Positions 27,240-35,168 of a stretch of DNA of 64,000 bases are shown in pieces. Each line of letters begins with the position of its first letter. Positions within the stretch are counted from its first letter, which is position 1. Source of the DNA: Flavobacteriaceae bacterium GF1 (GTDB lineage Bacteria; Bacteroidota; Bacteroidia; Flavobacteriales; Flavobacteriaceae); the NCBI GenBank assembly GCA_009797885.1, contig WNKP01000001.1, forward strand, positions 620,001-684,000, given 5' to 3'. The notes under the pieces are model-generated. The model did not search any database. It saw only the letters and a program-made list of their open reading frames with translations, and was not told where the DNA came from. Position numbers and translations under genes: made by a program.

Positions 27240-28079
27240 TTATGAAGTATCCGGTAAAACCAAAAATGGAACAGCGCAATGGTATCCTACTTGATCAATA
27301 TTCTGCCTAAACAATAGGCGCCGAAGAAAGCTGTGCCTTTTGTTCATCATAACCACCAAATCAATCTTGTGCTTTTCTACGTAGGAGTGCACAATATTGG
27401 GCATATATCCATCGGTTACATCTTCAAAAAGACTGGGCATATGGTTTACCAGCTTTTTAAGTTGTTCCTTATTTTCCATTTGGGCAATGGCCAGTTTCTC
27501 CTCCTCTGCATGGACAATATGCAGAAGGGCACTGCCCTTTTCCATGATTTCAAATAAAGGGGCCATGTTTTCTGGATTGTACTGGCTTAAATAATCTGTT
27601 GGGAAGAGTACGGCTTCCAAATGCTTGTATGCAAAGCCTTCCGGGATGACCAATATGGGAACCCTGGTCTTCCGTATCACATGTATGGCATTGGAACCCA
27701 GGAAAATTTCCTTAGCTCCGGTAGCCCCTTTCGTGCCCATAATTATGAGATCGATACCTTCCTCCCCACAAACCCTAAGTACCTCATCCGTGAGCGTATT
27801 GAACTCTGAAATGGTTTTAAACCGATGTTTGGGGTTCGAGTACTCTTTTTTTATCTTCTCCACGGAACGCGCCAATCCCGCCAATGAAACATCAATTCCA
27901 ATATCGGGAACGGCACTTACTGCAGGACCCCCAATCAAATAATCCACCCTATAGATAACGGGTGTATAGGTATTCAACAGATAAAATAGGCACTCTTCGT
28001 CCTTTAGAAATTTCATGGCATACCCTATGGCGTTCCATGCATTTTTAGAAAAATCCGTAGGTAAGAGAATCTTTTTCAT
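27240..28079 (-). CDS. Universal stress protein, tandem UspA domains
   Basis: 279 aa. The first domain begins MKKILLPTDFSKNAWNAIGYA, with nucleotide loop MGTKGATGAKEIFLGSN near residue 121. The second domain from about residue 153 (AVLFPTDYLSQYN) lacks a glycine loop and has NKRHSFLRRLLF near residue 253. It shares the IYRVDYLIGGPA segment with the 24857-25708 product (IYRVDYVMGSPG), so these are close paralogues. Middle gene of a three-Usp transcript; no operator in the 10-bp gap upstream. Confidence 0.92.
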   Translation of the reverse strand: MKKILLPTDFSKNAWNAIGYAMKFLKDEECLFYLLNTYTPVIYRVDYLIGGPAVSAVPDIGIDVSLAGLARSVEKIKKEYSNPKHRFKTISEFNTLTDEVLRVCGEEGIDLIIMGTKGATGAKEIFLGSNAIHVIRKTRVPILVIPEGFAYKHLEAVLFPTDYLSQYNPENMAPLFEIMEKGSALLHIVHAEEEKLAIAQMENKEQLKKLVNHMPSLFEDVTDGYMPNIVHSYVEKHKIDLVVMMNKRHSFLRRLLFRQNIDQVGYHCAVPFLVLPDTS

Positions 28080-28089
28080 TGTTTTGGTA

Positions 28090-28935
28090 TTATCTCGGTA
28101 AATTTTGCATTACTAGGAACGGAATCTTGACCTTCATGCCCAATTCATCTACAGATGATCGGTATAGCATATCCTCAAAAAAGGAATGGCGGGAATTGAC
28201 CATGGTAAGCATGTCCATTTCCTTTTTAGCAATACATTCCAAAATTGCATTTACCTTATGCTGTGTTTTGGCGGTTTCAAAAAAAAGGTAGGCCTTGTCA
28301 AGCGTCCCTTTTAAAAACAGTTTATTGTCCACCTGCCGATTGCTCAGTACATCAAAATCGGATAGGTACAAAAAATGGATTTCAGATTTGAACTGTCCGG
28401 CCAACTCTCCCAAAAGTTTTAACTCCCTTCGTTTATAGGGGACCATATAATCCGTGGGAAAAAGGATTCTTTTTGGCGGCCTGAATTCTACCTTCCCGGG
28501 AATCGCCAAAACGGGGCAAACTACATATTTAAAGACCTGAATCGTATAACTGCCAAAAATGGTCTTATTATCGCTGGTCCCGCCCTTGGTACCCATGACC
28601 ACAATGTCCACATTGAGGCGGTTTACAGCATCATTGACCGCATCCACCAGACTATCGGATGATGCTATGGTTTCAAAGCTATGTTTTGGGTTTGGTGGTA
28701 ACCCTTCTGTCCGTTCGACCACTACTTTTAGGCTTTCCACGGTTCTCTTATACAACTCTTGACTTTTCCGTTTTCTATCTTTGGGGGTTGACTTTTCGGA
28801 GTTGACATATAGGTTATCGTCATAGGCATGCAGTAGGTAGAAAACCGTTCTTGTACACTTAAAGATTTCCTGGGCATAGGTAAGTGCCTGCAGTGCATTT
28901 TCCGAAAAATCCGTTGGTATAAGTACCGTTCGCAT
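28090..28935 (-). CDS. Universal stress protein, tandem UspA domains
   Basis: 281 aa from the ATG at 28935 (MRTVLIPTDFSENALQALTYA). A frame starting at 28998 would run through the promoter and is rejected. The first domain has loop MGTKGGTSDNKTIFGSY near residue 119. The second (about residue 155, ILFPTDYMVPY) lacks the loop and has NSRHSFFEDML. It heads the three-Usp transcript. The promoter has one of the best -7 boxes of the set, TACTTTTG, exactly 23 bp from the operator. Confidence 0.93.
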   Translation of the reverse strand: MRTVLIPTDFSENALQALTYAQEIFKCTRTVFYLLHAYDDNLYVNSEKSTPKDRKRKSQELYKRTVESLKVVVERTEGLPPNPKHSFETIASSDSLVDAVNDAVNRLNVDIVVMGTKGGTSDNKTIFGSYTIQVFKYVVCPVLAIPGKVEFRPPKRILFPTDYMVPYKRRELKLLGELAGQFKSEIHFLYLSDFDVLSNRQVDNKLFLKGTLDKAYLFFETAKTQHKVNAILECIAKKEMDMLTMVNSRHSFFEDMLYRSSVDELGMKVKIPFLVMQNLPR

Positions 28936-28954
28936 ATGTTTGATCCTTATTTTC

Positions 28955-28997
28955 CAAAAGTAACCGGAAGGATTTCCTTGGGAAATGATATGGGTCA
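28955..28997 (-). promoter_or_regulatory. Operator and class II promoter of the three-Usp operon
   Basis: Minus strand: TGACCCATATCA (28997-28986), 23 bp, then a consensus TACTTTTG (28962-28955). Predicted start near 28950. Confidence 0.85.
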
Positions 28998-29002
28998 ATA
29001 CC

Positions 29003-29848
29003 TCAATCGTGGATTACATAGAACGGGACCTTGGAGTGGAAACTTATTTTCTCCACAATGGAATCAAAAAGTAGTTGTTGTATGAAATTAAGGTTCTTCG
29101 CCACCATGATGATCATTTCCACATCCCGCTTTTCCACAAAACCCTCTATCGCCAATTTTACCTTTTTATTGGTGAAGGTGTGGAAACTGTAGTTGTTTGG
29201 ATGGGTCTCTTCCATAAAATCCAACAGGTATGCCTTGTTCCCCTTTTGCTCATGGCTCAACACGGCCCCTTTTCTGCCCACGTTCACTATTCTGAGACCT
29301 GCCTTGTTCAATTCAAGCATTTCGGTGATTGCGCTCAGGATATCATGGGAATAAAAAATATTGTAATCTGTGGGAAAAGCGATTTCCCTTGGCTTGGAAA
29401 GCGCTACATCATTGGGGACTACCAAGGTGTTGTGTTGTACCTTGGTTATGACATCACCCGTGTTACTTCCCACCACTTTTTCTTTTGGGCCGGAAACCCC
29501 TTTCGTGCCCATCACAATTAAATCTATTTCGCGTTCCTCCAATTGTCTTTTAATGGATTCAATAAAGAACCCGTGCTCGTATATCGCATAAAAACAATGG
29601 TCTTTATTGGTATTTCCCCGTTTTGTTTTGGTTAAAAGATCGGACAGGATCTCCTTTGCAGGTTTTGCGGTTTTCGTCCTGTTTCCCTTGTTGATTGGGG
29701 CAAAAGAGCCGTTTTGAACGTTTAATTGGCCATCTATATGTGTTAGAAAAAAATTGCATTGAAATGGCCTGTACAGATGCTGCGCATATCTAAAGGCATT
29801 TTCAGCATTCTCTGAAAAATCCGTAGGGACTAGAATATTTTTCATCAC
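29003..29848 (-). CDS. Universal stress protein, tandem UspA domains
   Basis: 281 aa. The first domain begins MKNILVPTDFSENAENAFRYA and has loop MGTKGVSGPKEKVVGSN near residue 117. The second (about residue 150, EIAFPTDYNIFYS) lacks the loop and the His: KNLNFIQQLLFDSIV replaces the H-S/T-F motif of its paralogues. It is the most divergent Usp of the main cluster. It is monocistronic behind its own operator-marked promoter, located between it and the regulator gene. Confidence 0.92.
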   Translation of the reverse strand: MMKNILVPTDFSENAENAFRYAQHLYRPFQCNFFLTHIDGQLNVQNGSFAPINKGNRTKTAKPAKEILSDLLTKTKRGNTNKDHCFYAIYEHGFFIESIKRQLEEREIDLIVMGTKGVSGPKEKVVGSNTGDVITKVQHNTLVVPNDVALSKPREIAFPTDYNIFYSHDILSAITEMLELNKAGLRIVNVGRKGAVLSHEQKGNKAYLLDFMEETHPNNYSFHTFTNKKVKLAIEGFVEKRDVEMIIMVAKNLNFIQQLLFDSIVEKISFHSKVPFYVIHD

Positions 29849-29862
29849 AAAAAATAACCATG

Positions 29863-29905
29863 CTAAATTATAGCACCGCCATGCGAATTGTAATGATAAA
29901 TATCA
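29863..29905 (-). promoter_or_regulatory. Operator and class II promoter of the Usp gene at 29003
   Basis: Minus strand: TGATATTTATCA (29905-29894), 23 bp, then TAATTTAG (29870-29863). Predicted start near 29858, 10 bp before the ATG. Confidence 0.8.
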
Positions 29906-29908
29906 ATT

Positions 29909-30958
29909 TCAGCCAATATGTTGAAGTGTTTCCGGGTCCAGAATAATAATGTTCCTATTTTCAACGGCAATCAGTCCCTCTTGCTTAAAATCCGAAAGTG
30001 TCCTTATAAGACTTTCGGTGGCCACCCCTGCAGCCCCAGCCAAGTCGCTTCTTGCAATTTTTAGGGGTTTCCCCATTTTGTTGCCCATGGCACGGGCAAA
30101 CTGTAAGAGCGTGTATGCCGTGCGCTTTCGTACAGAGCTATAGGCCATTTGTAAAAGTTGTTTTTTTATTTCGGCAATACTCTCCACCATTACCTCCAAA
30201 ACCTCCAGGGAAACATGTTGGTTTTCCTCCAAAATGGTCTTGAGCTGGGGCTTTGAAATCCCTGCGAGTTCAACATCTTCTAGGGCCACGGCAAATTCTT
30301 GATAGGGAACATAGTCCATTAATGAAGTGAAGCCCAGGAACTCATCGGTGGCATAAACCGACGTTATCAATTCCTTGCCCTGTTCGTCCAGTTTGTAGCA
30401 TTTTACGGAACCTTTAAGTATGAGGTAGATTTTATTGGAGTGGTCCCCTTCTTTATAAATGGATTCTTCCTTTTTAAAGGAAAGTATTTCCCCATGGTCG
30501 TCAAAAAAATTCTTCAACTGGTGTAATGTCCTTATTTCATTGTTCTTGACATTGTTTGTGCGCCAATCCGAAAACGCATTGTTAAGTGCCTCTGCCTTGT
30601 TCAGTCTACTATGGATGGTATTCAGTAATTCCTCCTCCTCAAAGGGCTTTGTAAGATAGTCATCCGCACCCAGGTCCATTCCTTTTCGTACATCATGCCT
30701 TTCGGTTTTGGCCGAGACGAACACAAAAGGTATTTTACAGGTTTTTGGGGAAGCCGAAAGGTGCTCCAAAACGGCATAGCCGTCCATTTCCGGCATCATT
30801 ATATCACATAATATTAAATCTGGCATTTCCTTTTTGGCCATTGCTATGGCCGCACGGCCATTGGCCACCGCACAAACGGAAAAACCGGAGAGGTCCAAAA
30901 GTTCTTCCATGTTTTCCCTCAGGGAAATATCATCTTCAACCAACAGGATCTTTTTCAT
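29909..30958 (-). CDS. Response regulator with CRP/FNR-type output domain (proposed regulator of the island)
   Basis: 349 aa in three parts. Residues 1-120 are a receiver with phospho-acceptor Asp52 (LCDIMMPEMDG) and Lys104 (YLTKPF). Residues about 145-265 are a cyclic-nucleotide-binding-type barrel (EGDHSNKIYLILKGSVK). Residues about 275-340 are a CRP helix-turn-helix whose recognition helix GVATESLIRTL keeps Glu315 and Arg319, spaced as the E-x3-R that reads TGA/TCA in CRP and FNR. The FNR cysteine cluster is absent, and the CRP cAMP pocket motif is not evident, so phosphorylation by the overlapping kinase is the likely input. The start overlaps the kinase gene by 23 bp. Surrounded by genes with TGAY-N4-RTCA operators, it is the prime candidate activator; direct binding is inferred. 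Confidence 0.9.
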   Translation of the reverse strand: MKKILLVEDDISLRENMEELLDLSGFSVCAVANGRAAIAMAKKEMPDLILCDIMMPEMDGYAVLEHLSASPKTCKIPFVFVSAKTERHDVRKGMDLGADDYLTKPFEEEELLNTIHSRLNKAEALNNAFSDWRTNNVKNNEIRTLHQLKNFFDDHGEILSFKKEESIYKEGDHSNKIYLILKGSVKCYKLDEQGKELITSVYATDEFLGFTSLMDYVPYQEFAVALEDVELAGISKPQLKTILEENQHVSLEVLEVMVESIAEIKKQLLQMAYSSVRKRTAYTLLQFARAMGNKMGKPLKIARSDLAGAAGVATESLIRTLSDFKQEGLIAVENRNIIILDPETLQHIG

Positions 30959-32465
30959 CGCGCTTTGATTTAATGGGAATCTTTAGGGTAAATGTAGAGC
31001 CACGACCAAGCTCGCTCTCAAATAAAATCTCTCCGCCCAGATTCACAATATGTTGCCGGGCAATGTTTAAACCAATTCCGGTCCCCTGGGTCGTCAAAAC
31101 ATTGCTGGCCCTGTAATATCTGTCAAAAATAAAGGGGTGGTCTTCCTTTGGTATCCCTACCCCCTGATCACGGATATGTATGAGAAGGCAATCCTTGGTT
31201 TCTTCCACCGCCAGTTCCACATTGGTCTCTTCAGAAGAATATTTTATGGCATTGAGCAAAAGATTGGACAAGGACAAGGCCATGATCTTTTCATCAAAAT
31301 TGACCATTATGCCATCTATTCCTTTGGGATATAGGATACGTTGGCCTTCCTTAAGTAAGGAGTTGGAGGTATAAATGACCTCATTGACGAGTTTGCTCAA
31401 AGGGAATGTGGTGGTATTGTACCTTACCTTTCCTGTTTCCAGTCGTTCTATGGAAAGAAAATCCGAAAGGATATTGTCCAAATATTTCACCTTGGATTTT
31501 ATGGTCTTGATGTGTTTGTCCCTTTTCTCCTGTTGATTGGAATCCGTATACTTGGACAAAAGCGTTATTGAGGTCAGGATACTGGTCAGGGGAGTTTTGA
31601 ACTCATGGGACACCAAAGAGAGGAATTTTGTCTTTAGTTCGTTCAACTCTTTTTCTTTTTTAAGTGCGTTCCTGAGTTGGAGGGTGCGTTCCTCAACGGT
31701 ATGCTCCAGCTTTTCAGTATAGTTCTTCCTATCCGTGATATCCAGTACTATGGCCACACAGACCTCTTTTTTCTCAATGTATGACAATTGTAAATGTACC
31801 TCAACAGGATAGGTAGTACCGTCCTTTCTTCTGTGGATCGTTTCAAAATCGATCTTGTCCTTTTTGTTTTTTGTTAAAGGCCAAATAAGTCTTTTTAGGC
31901 TTTCCTTGGTCAATTCCGGTTTAATATCCAAAACGGACATTTGATGGAATTCTTCTATGGTATAACCAAGATTCAGTTGGGCTCCATGGTTGATATTTAT
32001 AAATTTCAGGGTTTTGGTGTCAAATACATAGATTTCATTAAGCGACTCATTAAAAATACGGAACCAATGGCCTATGGCCTGTTCCGCCTTTTTCCGTTCG
32101 GTGATATCCACCACCAGGGCCATTACATATTTTTTTTGCAATAGCTTAAAAGGGTTGAGTCCAATTTCCAGGGGGAATTCGCTCCCATCTTGCCTTACCC
32201 CTTGCAAGTCCAGCCCAAGGCCCATATTTCTTCGTTTTCCCTTTTGCAAAAAACCATCAAAATATTTTCCATGCATGGACTGGGCACTGTTTGGCAACAA
32301 AACCTTAAGAAATTGGCCGTTCAATGTCTCCCCCGAGTAACCGAACATGTGATTGGCCACGGAATTACTGGCCACAATCTGCTGTTTGTCATTTACGATA
32401 AGAATCCCTTCGGACACCGCTTCCGACAATATTCTAAAAATATCATTTTCCTCAAATAGTTTCAT
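30936..32465 (-). CDS. PAS-PAS sensor histidine kinase, FixL-like first PAS
   Basis: 509 aa, no membrane helix. PAS1 spans residues about 10-120, PAS2 about 130-245, then a coiled linker (residues 250-280), phospho-acceptor His287 in VSHEFKTPL, and a HATPase domain with NLLLNAIKYS, RDQGVGIP and GTGIGLNIA. PAS1 aligns gap-free to the FixL haem PAS as I remember it: His65 in SMHGKYFDGF falls on the haem-ligating His200 of Bradyrhizobium FixL. The distal Arg220 position is Leu85. A haem gas sensor is therefore possible but unproven; many PAS domains share this helix. It overlaps its regulator by 23 bp. An operator of the regulon lies 23 bp upstream of its ATG. Confidence 0.9.
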   Translation of the reverse strand: MKLFEENDIFRILSEAVSEGILIVNDKQQIVASNSVANHMFGYSGETLNGQFLKVLLPNSAQSMHGKYFDGFLQKGKRRNMGLGLDLQGVRQDGSEFPLEIGLNPFKLLQKKYVMALVVDITERKKAEQAIGHWFRIFNESLNEIYVFDTKTLKFININHGAQLNLGYTIEEFHQMSVLDIKPELTKESLKRLIWPLTKNKKDKIDFETIHRRKDGTTYPVEVHLQLSYIEKKEVCVAIVLDITDRKNYTEKLEHTVEERTLQLRNALKKEKELNELKTKFLSLVSHEFKTPLTSILTSITLLSKYTDSNQQEKRDKHIKTIKSKVKYLDNILSDFLSIERLETGKVRYNTTTFPLSKLVNEVIYTSNSLLKEGQRILYPKGIDGIMVNFDEKIMALSLSNLLLNAIKYSSEETNVELAVEETKDCLLIHIRDQGVGIPKEDHPFIFDRYYRASNVLTTQGTGIGLNIARQHIVNLGGEILFESELGRGSTFTLKIPIKSKRDEKDPVG

Positions 32466-32487
32466 GGGTTGGGAATTGGGTGAACAC

Positions 32488-32530
32488 TGATTTACATCAT
32501 AGAGGGAAAGTGAATCTTTTGTTATTTTAA
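32488..32530 (+). promoter_or_regulatory. Operator and class II promoter of the TerB-like gene (also next to the kinase start)
   Basis: TGATTTACATCA (32488-32499), 23 bp, then TATTTTAA (32523-32530). Predicted start near 32535, 18 bp before the ATG at 32553. Toward the kinase, a 23-bp spacing would fall in its start codon, so the operator could only repress or tune that gene. Confidence 0.75.
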
Positions 32531-32552
32531 ACTTAGTTTAAAAGGTAAGAAA

Positions 32553-32960
32553 ATGTTGGATGCCAAGAGTAAAAAAAGCAAGGAATTCTATCAAAATCTG
32601 GGAAAGTTATTCTATGCCATAGCCATGGCCGATCGTAGCGTGCACGCCAAAGAAATGGAATGCTTAACGGAATTGGTAAGGGAGCATTGGCTACCGCTGG
32701 ATGATAGTGTGGATGAGTTTGGAACAGATGCCGCTTTCCAGATAGAGACGGTTTTTGATTGGCTATTGGAATATGAAAAGGACAGTGAAACCTGCTACGA
32801 AGACTTTGAAGCTTTTTATACGTCCAATAAAGCCCTTTTCAGCGAAGAGATCAAAAACCTGACCATGTCCACTGCAAGGGCAATAGCCGGTGCTTTTTTT
32901 GGGAGCAATAAAGCGGAGTTGGTATTGTTGGGAAGGCTACAATTGCTTTTTAGGGTTTAA
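32553..32960 (+). CDS. TerB-like protein
   Basis: A 135-aa cytoplasmic all-helical protein. LFYAIAMADRSVHAKEMECLTELV at residues 20-43 resembles the first acidic helix pair of TerB-like (tellurite/stress) domains, in which conserved acidic residues may bind metal. A second acidic stretch EYEKDSETCYEDFEAFY follows near residues 74-90. Exact function unknown. It is transcribed divergently from the kinase, from an operator-marked promoter. Its 3' end overlaps the convergent Usp gene by 24 bp, so transcripts from the two would be antisense there. Confidence 0.7.
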   Translation: MLDAKSKKSKEFYQNLGKLFYAIAMADRSVHAKEMECLTELVREHWLPLDDSVDEFGTDAAFQIETVFDWLLEYEKDSETCYEDFEAFYTSNKALFSEEIKNLTMSTARAIAGAFFGSNKAELVLLGRLQLLFRV

Positions 32961-33782
32961 TTGGGCCCTAATGGTAAGCACAGGGAGTTTTACCGTATTT
33001 GCCACGTTTTCACCTATACTTCCCAGAAAGAAATGTGCCAGGCCCTTTCTGCCCCTGGTGGACAATGCCACAATGTCTGCGTTTATGTTCATGGCATGGT
33101 TGAATATTCCATCCTCCACGGTGCTGTCATCATGTATTTCAACATCCACGATTTTCTTCAACAGTTCACTGAAAGAAACTATATCCTCCCGGATTTTGGA
33201 ATTACTTCTATAGTTGACCCCAATGGTATTCACATGAACTATGCGCAGCTCCGCATGAAACGTTTTGGCCAAGGCCTCTACTTTTCCATAGGCATAAGCA
33301 CTTTCTGGACTTAGGTCCGTTGCAAACAAAATCCTTTTGATGGGGAAACCGGAATGTTTGGACTTTATGACCAAAACCGGGATATGGGAAGTACGCACTA
33401 CCTTCTCCGTATTTGAACCCACAAAAAATGCATGAAATGTACTGGCCCCATGGGAACCCATTACCACCAAATCGGCTTGCTTCTCTTGAGCAACCATTGA
33501 CACCTCACTAAAATCCTTAAGGTTTTGGATAATGGTTTCTATTCGGAGATCTGACAAATACGATCTGTCCAAAAAAGACCTCAATTTCTTTTTGGCCAGT
33601 TGCAGGTAATACTTTACTTCCCCTTCTTCCTCCAGTTCCGATTTGGCAAACACGGATTCAGATATTCCGATCATATGAAAGAGGATGATTTTTGCATCGT
33701 GTTGTTTTGCCAAAAATGAAGCTACCTCCAAAGCATTTTGGGAATGTTCTGAAAAGTCTATGGGTACAAGTATTGTTTTCAT
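32937..33782 (-). CDS. Universal stress protein, tandem UspA domains (both loops largely kept)
   Basis: 281 aa from ATG 33782 (MKTILVPIDFSEHSQNALEVA). It differs from the other eight: the first domain has loop MGSHGASTFHAFFVGSN near residue 127, and the second domain (from about 155, RILFATDLSPESAYAY) also keeps a near-complete loop, STRGRKGLAHFFLGS. It is therefore the most canonical tandem Usp and probably the most ancient member. It shares a bidirectional operator with the DUF2267 gene and overlaps the TerB-like gene tail to tail. Confidence 0.93.
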   Translation of the reverse strand: MKTILVPIDFSEHSQNALEVASFLAKQHDAKIILFHMIGISESVFAKSELEEEGEVKYYLQLAKKKLRSFLDRSYLSDLRIETIIQNLKDFSEVSMVAQEKQADLVVMGSHGASTFHAFFVGSNTEKVVRTSHIPVLVIKSKHSGFPIKRILFATDLSPESAYAYGKVEALAKTFHAELRIVHVNTIGVNYRSNSKIREDIVSFSELLKKIVDVEIHDDSTVEDGIFNHAMNINADIVALSTRGRKGLAHFFLGSIGENVANTVKLPVLTIRAQLNPKKQL

Positions 33783-33821
33783 GATGCTGACCAAAAAAGC
33801 TTTGTCCTCTTTTTGGAATCA

Positions 33822-33895
33822 CTAAAATAGATTGCCCATAACTACTGCCCCATGATACAGGTCATTTTGTAAGCGGCCCTTGATGGCAATATTTG
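33822..33895. promoter_or_regulatory. Bidirectional operator: Usp (32937) and DUF2267 gene
   Basis: One operator, TGATACAGGTCA (33853-33864). Leftward after 23 bp comes TATTTTAG (33829-33822), start near 33817. Rightward after 23 bp comes AATATTTG (33888-33895), start near 33900. Confidence 0.75.
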
Positions 33896-33918
33896 TATGA
33901 TCTGAAATTTGAAAGTCA

Positions 33919-34371
33919 ATGGCACTAAACTTTAATCAATATGCATCAGAAGGAAATAGGTTCTTAAAAGGATATGCCAAAGCAATGAACCTTGGTAATA
34001 ATACCGATAAAGCAGGACGGATACTCATTGCCGTCCTCCACGCCTTACGCGATATTATTCCAATTCAAGAATCACTACAGCTTATCGCCCAGCTACCTAT
34101 GTTTATAAAGGGTGCATACGTTCATGGTTGGAGCGGTAAAAAGAAAAAGCTACGAATAAAACGCATGCCGGATTTTATCGATTTAGTGAGAAAGCACGAC
34201 GGTGCCGCTGCCGTGAACGACTTTGAATATAGCGAAGAGGTGGCCGAACAGTACATAAGGACCACCTTTATTTATTTGCGACAATACGTTTCCCTGGGAG
34301 AGCTCCAGGATATACGGGATTCGTTGCCAAAAGAATTAAAGAACATGGTGTATTCAAATCTCATGTTTTAA
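33919..34371 (+). CDS. DUF2267 protein
   Basis: A 150-aa cytoplasmic protein. NQYASEGNRFLKGYAKAM, the KAGRILIAVLHALRDIIP helix and QLPMFIKGAYVHGW are the hallmarks of DUF2267 (COG5502), a family often encoded near Usp and Hsp20 genes in stress or low-oxygen clusters of other phyla. The C-terminal half (VAEQYIRTTFIYLRQYVSLGELQDI) is a second DUF2267-like repeat. Biochemical function unknown. First gene of a two-gene unit with the WG-repeat gene 22 bp downstream, from a bidirectional operator. Confidence 0.88.
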   Translation: MALNFNQYASEGNRFLKGYAKAMNLGNNTDKAGRILIAVLHALRDIIPIQESLQLIAQLPMFIKGAYVHGWSGKKKKLRIKRMPDFIDLVRKHDGAAAVNDFEYSEEVAEQYIRTTFIYLRQYVSLGELQDIRDSLPKELKNMVYSNLMF

Positions 34372-34393
34372 CTAACCCTTAAAAATTAAGGTC

Positions 34394-35014
34394 ATGAAAA
34401 GAATGTTTGTATTGATGGCAGTAGTACTATGTGCCGGGGTAACCGCACAACTCCCTGAAAGCTTGGATGAAGTAACCCCCTTTCACGAAGGATTGGCTGC
34501 TATACGGCAAGGGGAGGAATGGGCATTTATTGATGATTTAGGGAACATTATCATCGATTTTAGAAACGATCTGCATTGGACCGGAAAAGAAGTGGATTCG
34601 GACAACGGTATCATGGCGATAGCGTACCCACATTTTTCCAATGGTCGTTGCATAGTGAAAAAGGTAGTGGATGATATCCCTATGTTTGGCTTCATCAATA
34701 CCAAAGGGGAATTGGTGGTACAACATGAATTCTTGAATGTGCGGCCATTTAAAGATGGGTATACCACAGGCATCTTTTTTGAAAAAATCCTTAGGGGCCA
34801 GAACGAATTTAAGCTGAACATCTATGAGTACAAATTCCATGAAGTGCTTATGGATACCGATGGGAACATCATTAAGTTTTTGAATAGGAGGTACAATATC
34901 CAAATGAAGAAAAGTCGATACAAGCTCCCCAAAATACATTCAAAACTAATGGCTCCAAAACTCGTTGCCGTCAAGAAAGAAGGAAATTGGGAATTGCAAC
35001 GATTACAGCTTTAG
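34394..35014 (+). CDS. Exported WG-repeat protein
   Basis: 206 aa with a signal peptide (MKRMFVLMAVVLCAGVTAQ). The repeats read FHEGLAAIRQGEEWAFIDDLG, then SNGRCIVKKV..FGFINTKGELVV, and finally a degenerate LVAVKKEGNWEL; these are WG/KWG beta repeats of about 35-45 residues. Such proteins are usually periplasmic or surface-located; no enzymatic role is known. It is 22 bp downstream of the DUF2267 gene and likely co-transcribed. A weak 7-bp hairpin (35044-35060) follows. Confidence 0.8.
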   Translation: MKRMFVLMAVVLCAGVTAQLPESLDEVTPFHEGLAAIRQGEEWAFIDDLGNIIIDFRNDLHWTGKEVDSDNGIMAIAYPHFSNGRCIVKKVVDDIPMFGFINTKGELVVQHEFLNVRPFKDGYTTGIFFEKILRGQNEFKLNIYEYKFHEVLMDTDGNIIKFLNRRYNIQMKKSRYKLPKIHSKLMAPKLVAVKKEGNWELQRLQL

Positions 35015-35135
35015 AAAGCACCCCACCATTTAAAAGTAGCACCTTCCTTTTAGAAAGGAAACCCACTTCCCTTTTCCTAAAATGCGGTGAGGCGAACCTT
35101 TATTCCTTTTAGGTGCATGAACCAAAGCCTGCTAC

Positions 35136-35168
35136 AAAAAGGAACAGGAGGCTGGGGCCTCCTGTTCC
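35136..35168 (-). terminator. Strong minus-strand terminator in a gene-free region
   Basis: A perfect 12-bp stem (GGAACAGGAGGC / GCCTCCTGTTCC, 35141-35168) with a 4-nt loop, followed on the minus strand only by TTTTT (35140-35136). On the plus strand no T-tract follows, so it serves leftward transcription. Confidence 0.8.

Noticed and set aside
29909-30958. Reading the regulator as a true oxygen-sensing FNR with an iron-sulfur cluster
   Set aside because: The four conserved cysteines are missing; the few cysteines are scattered, one of them beside the receiver Asp.
35141-35168. Hairpin as terminator of the WG-repeat gene
   Set aside because: It is 127 bp past that stop and has no T-tract on the plus strand; the T-tract is on the minus strand.
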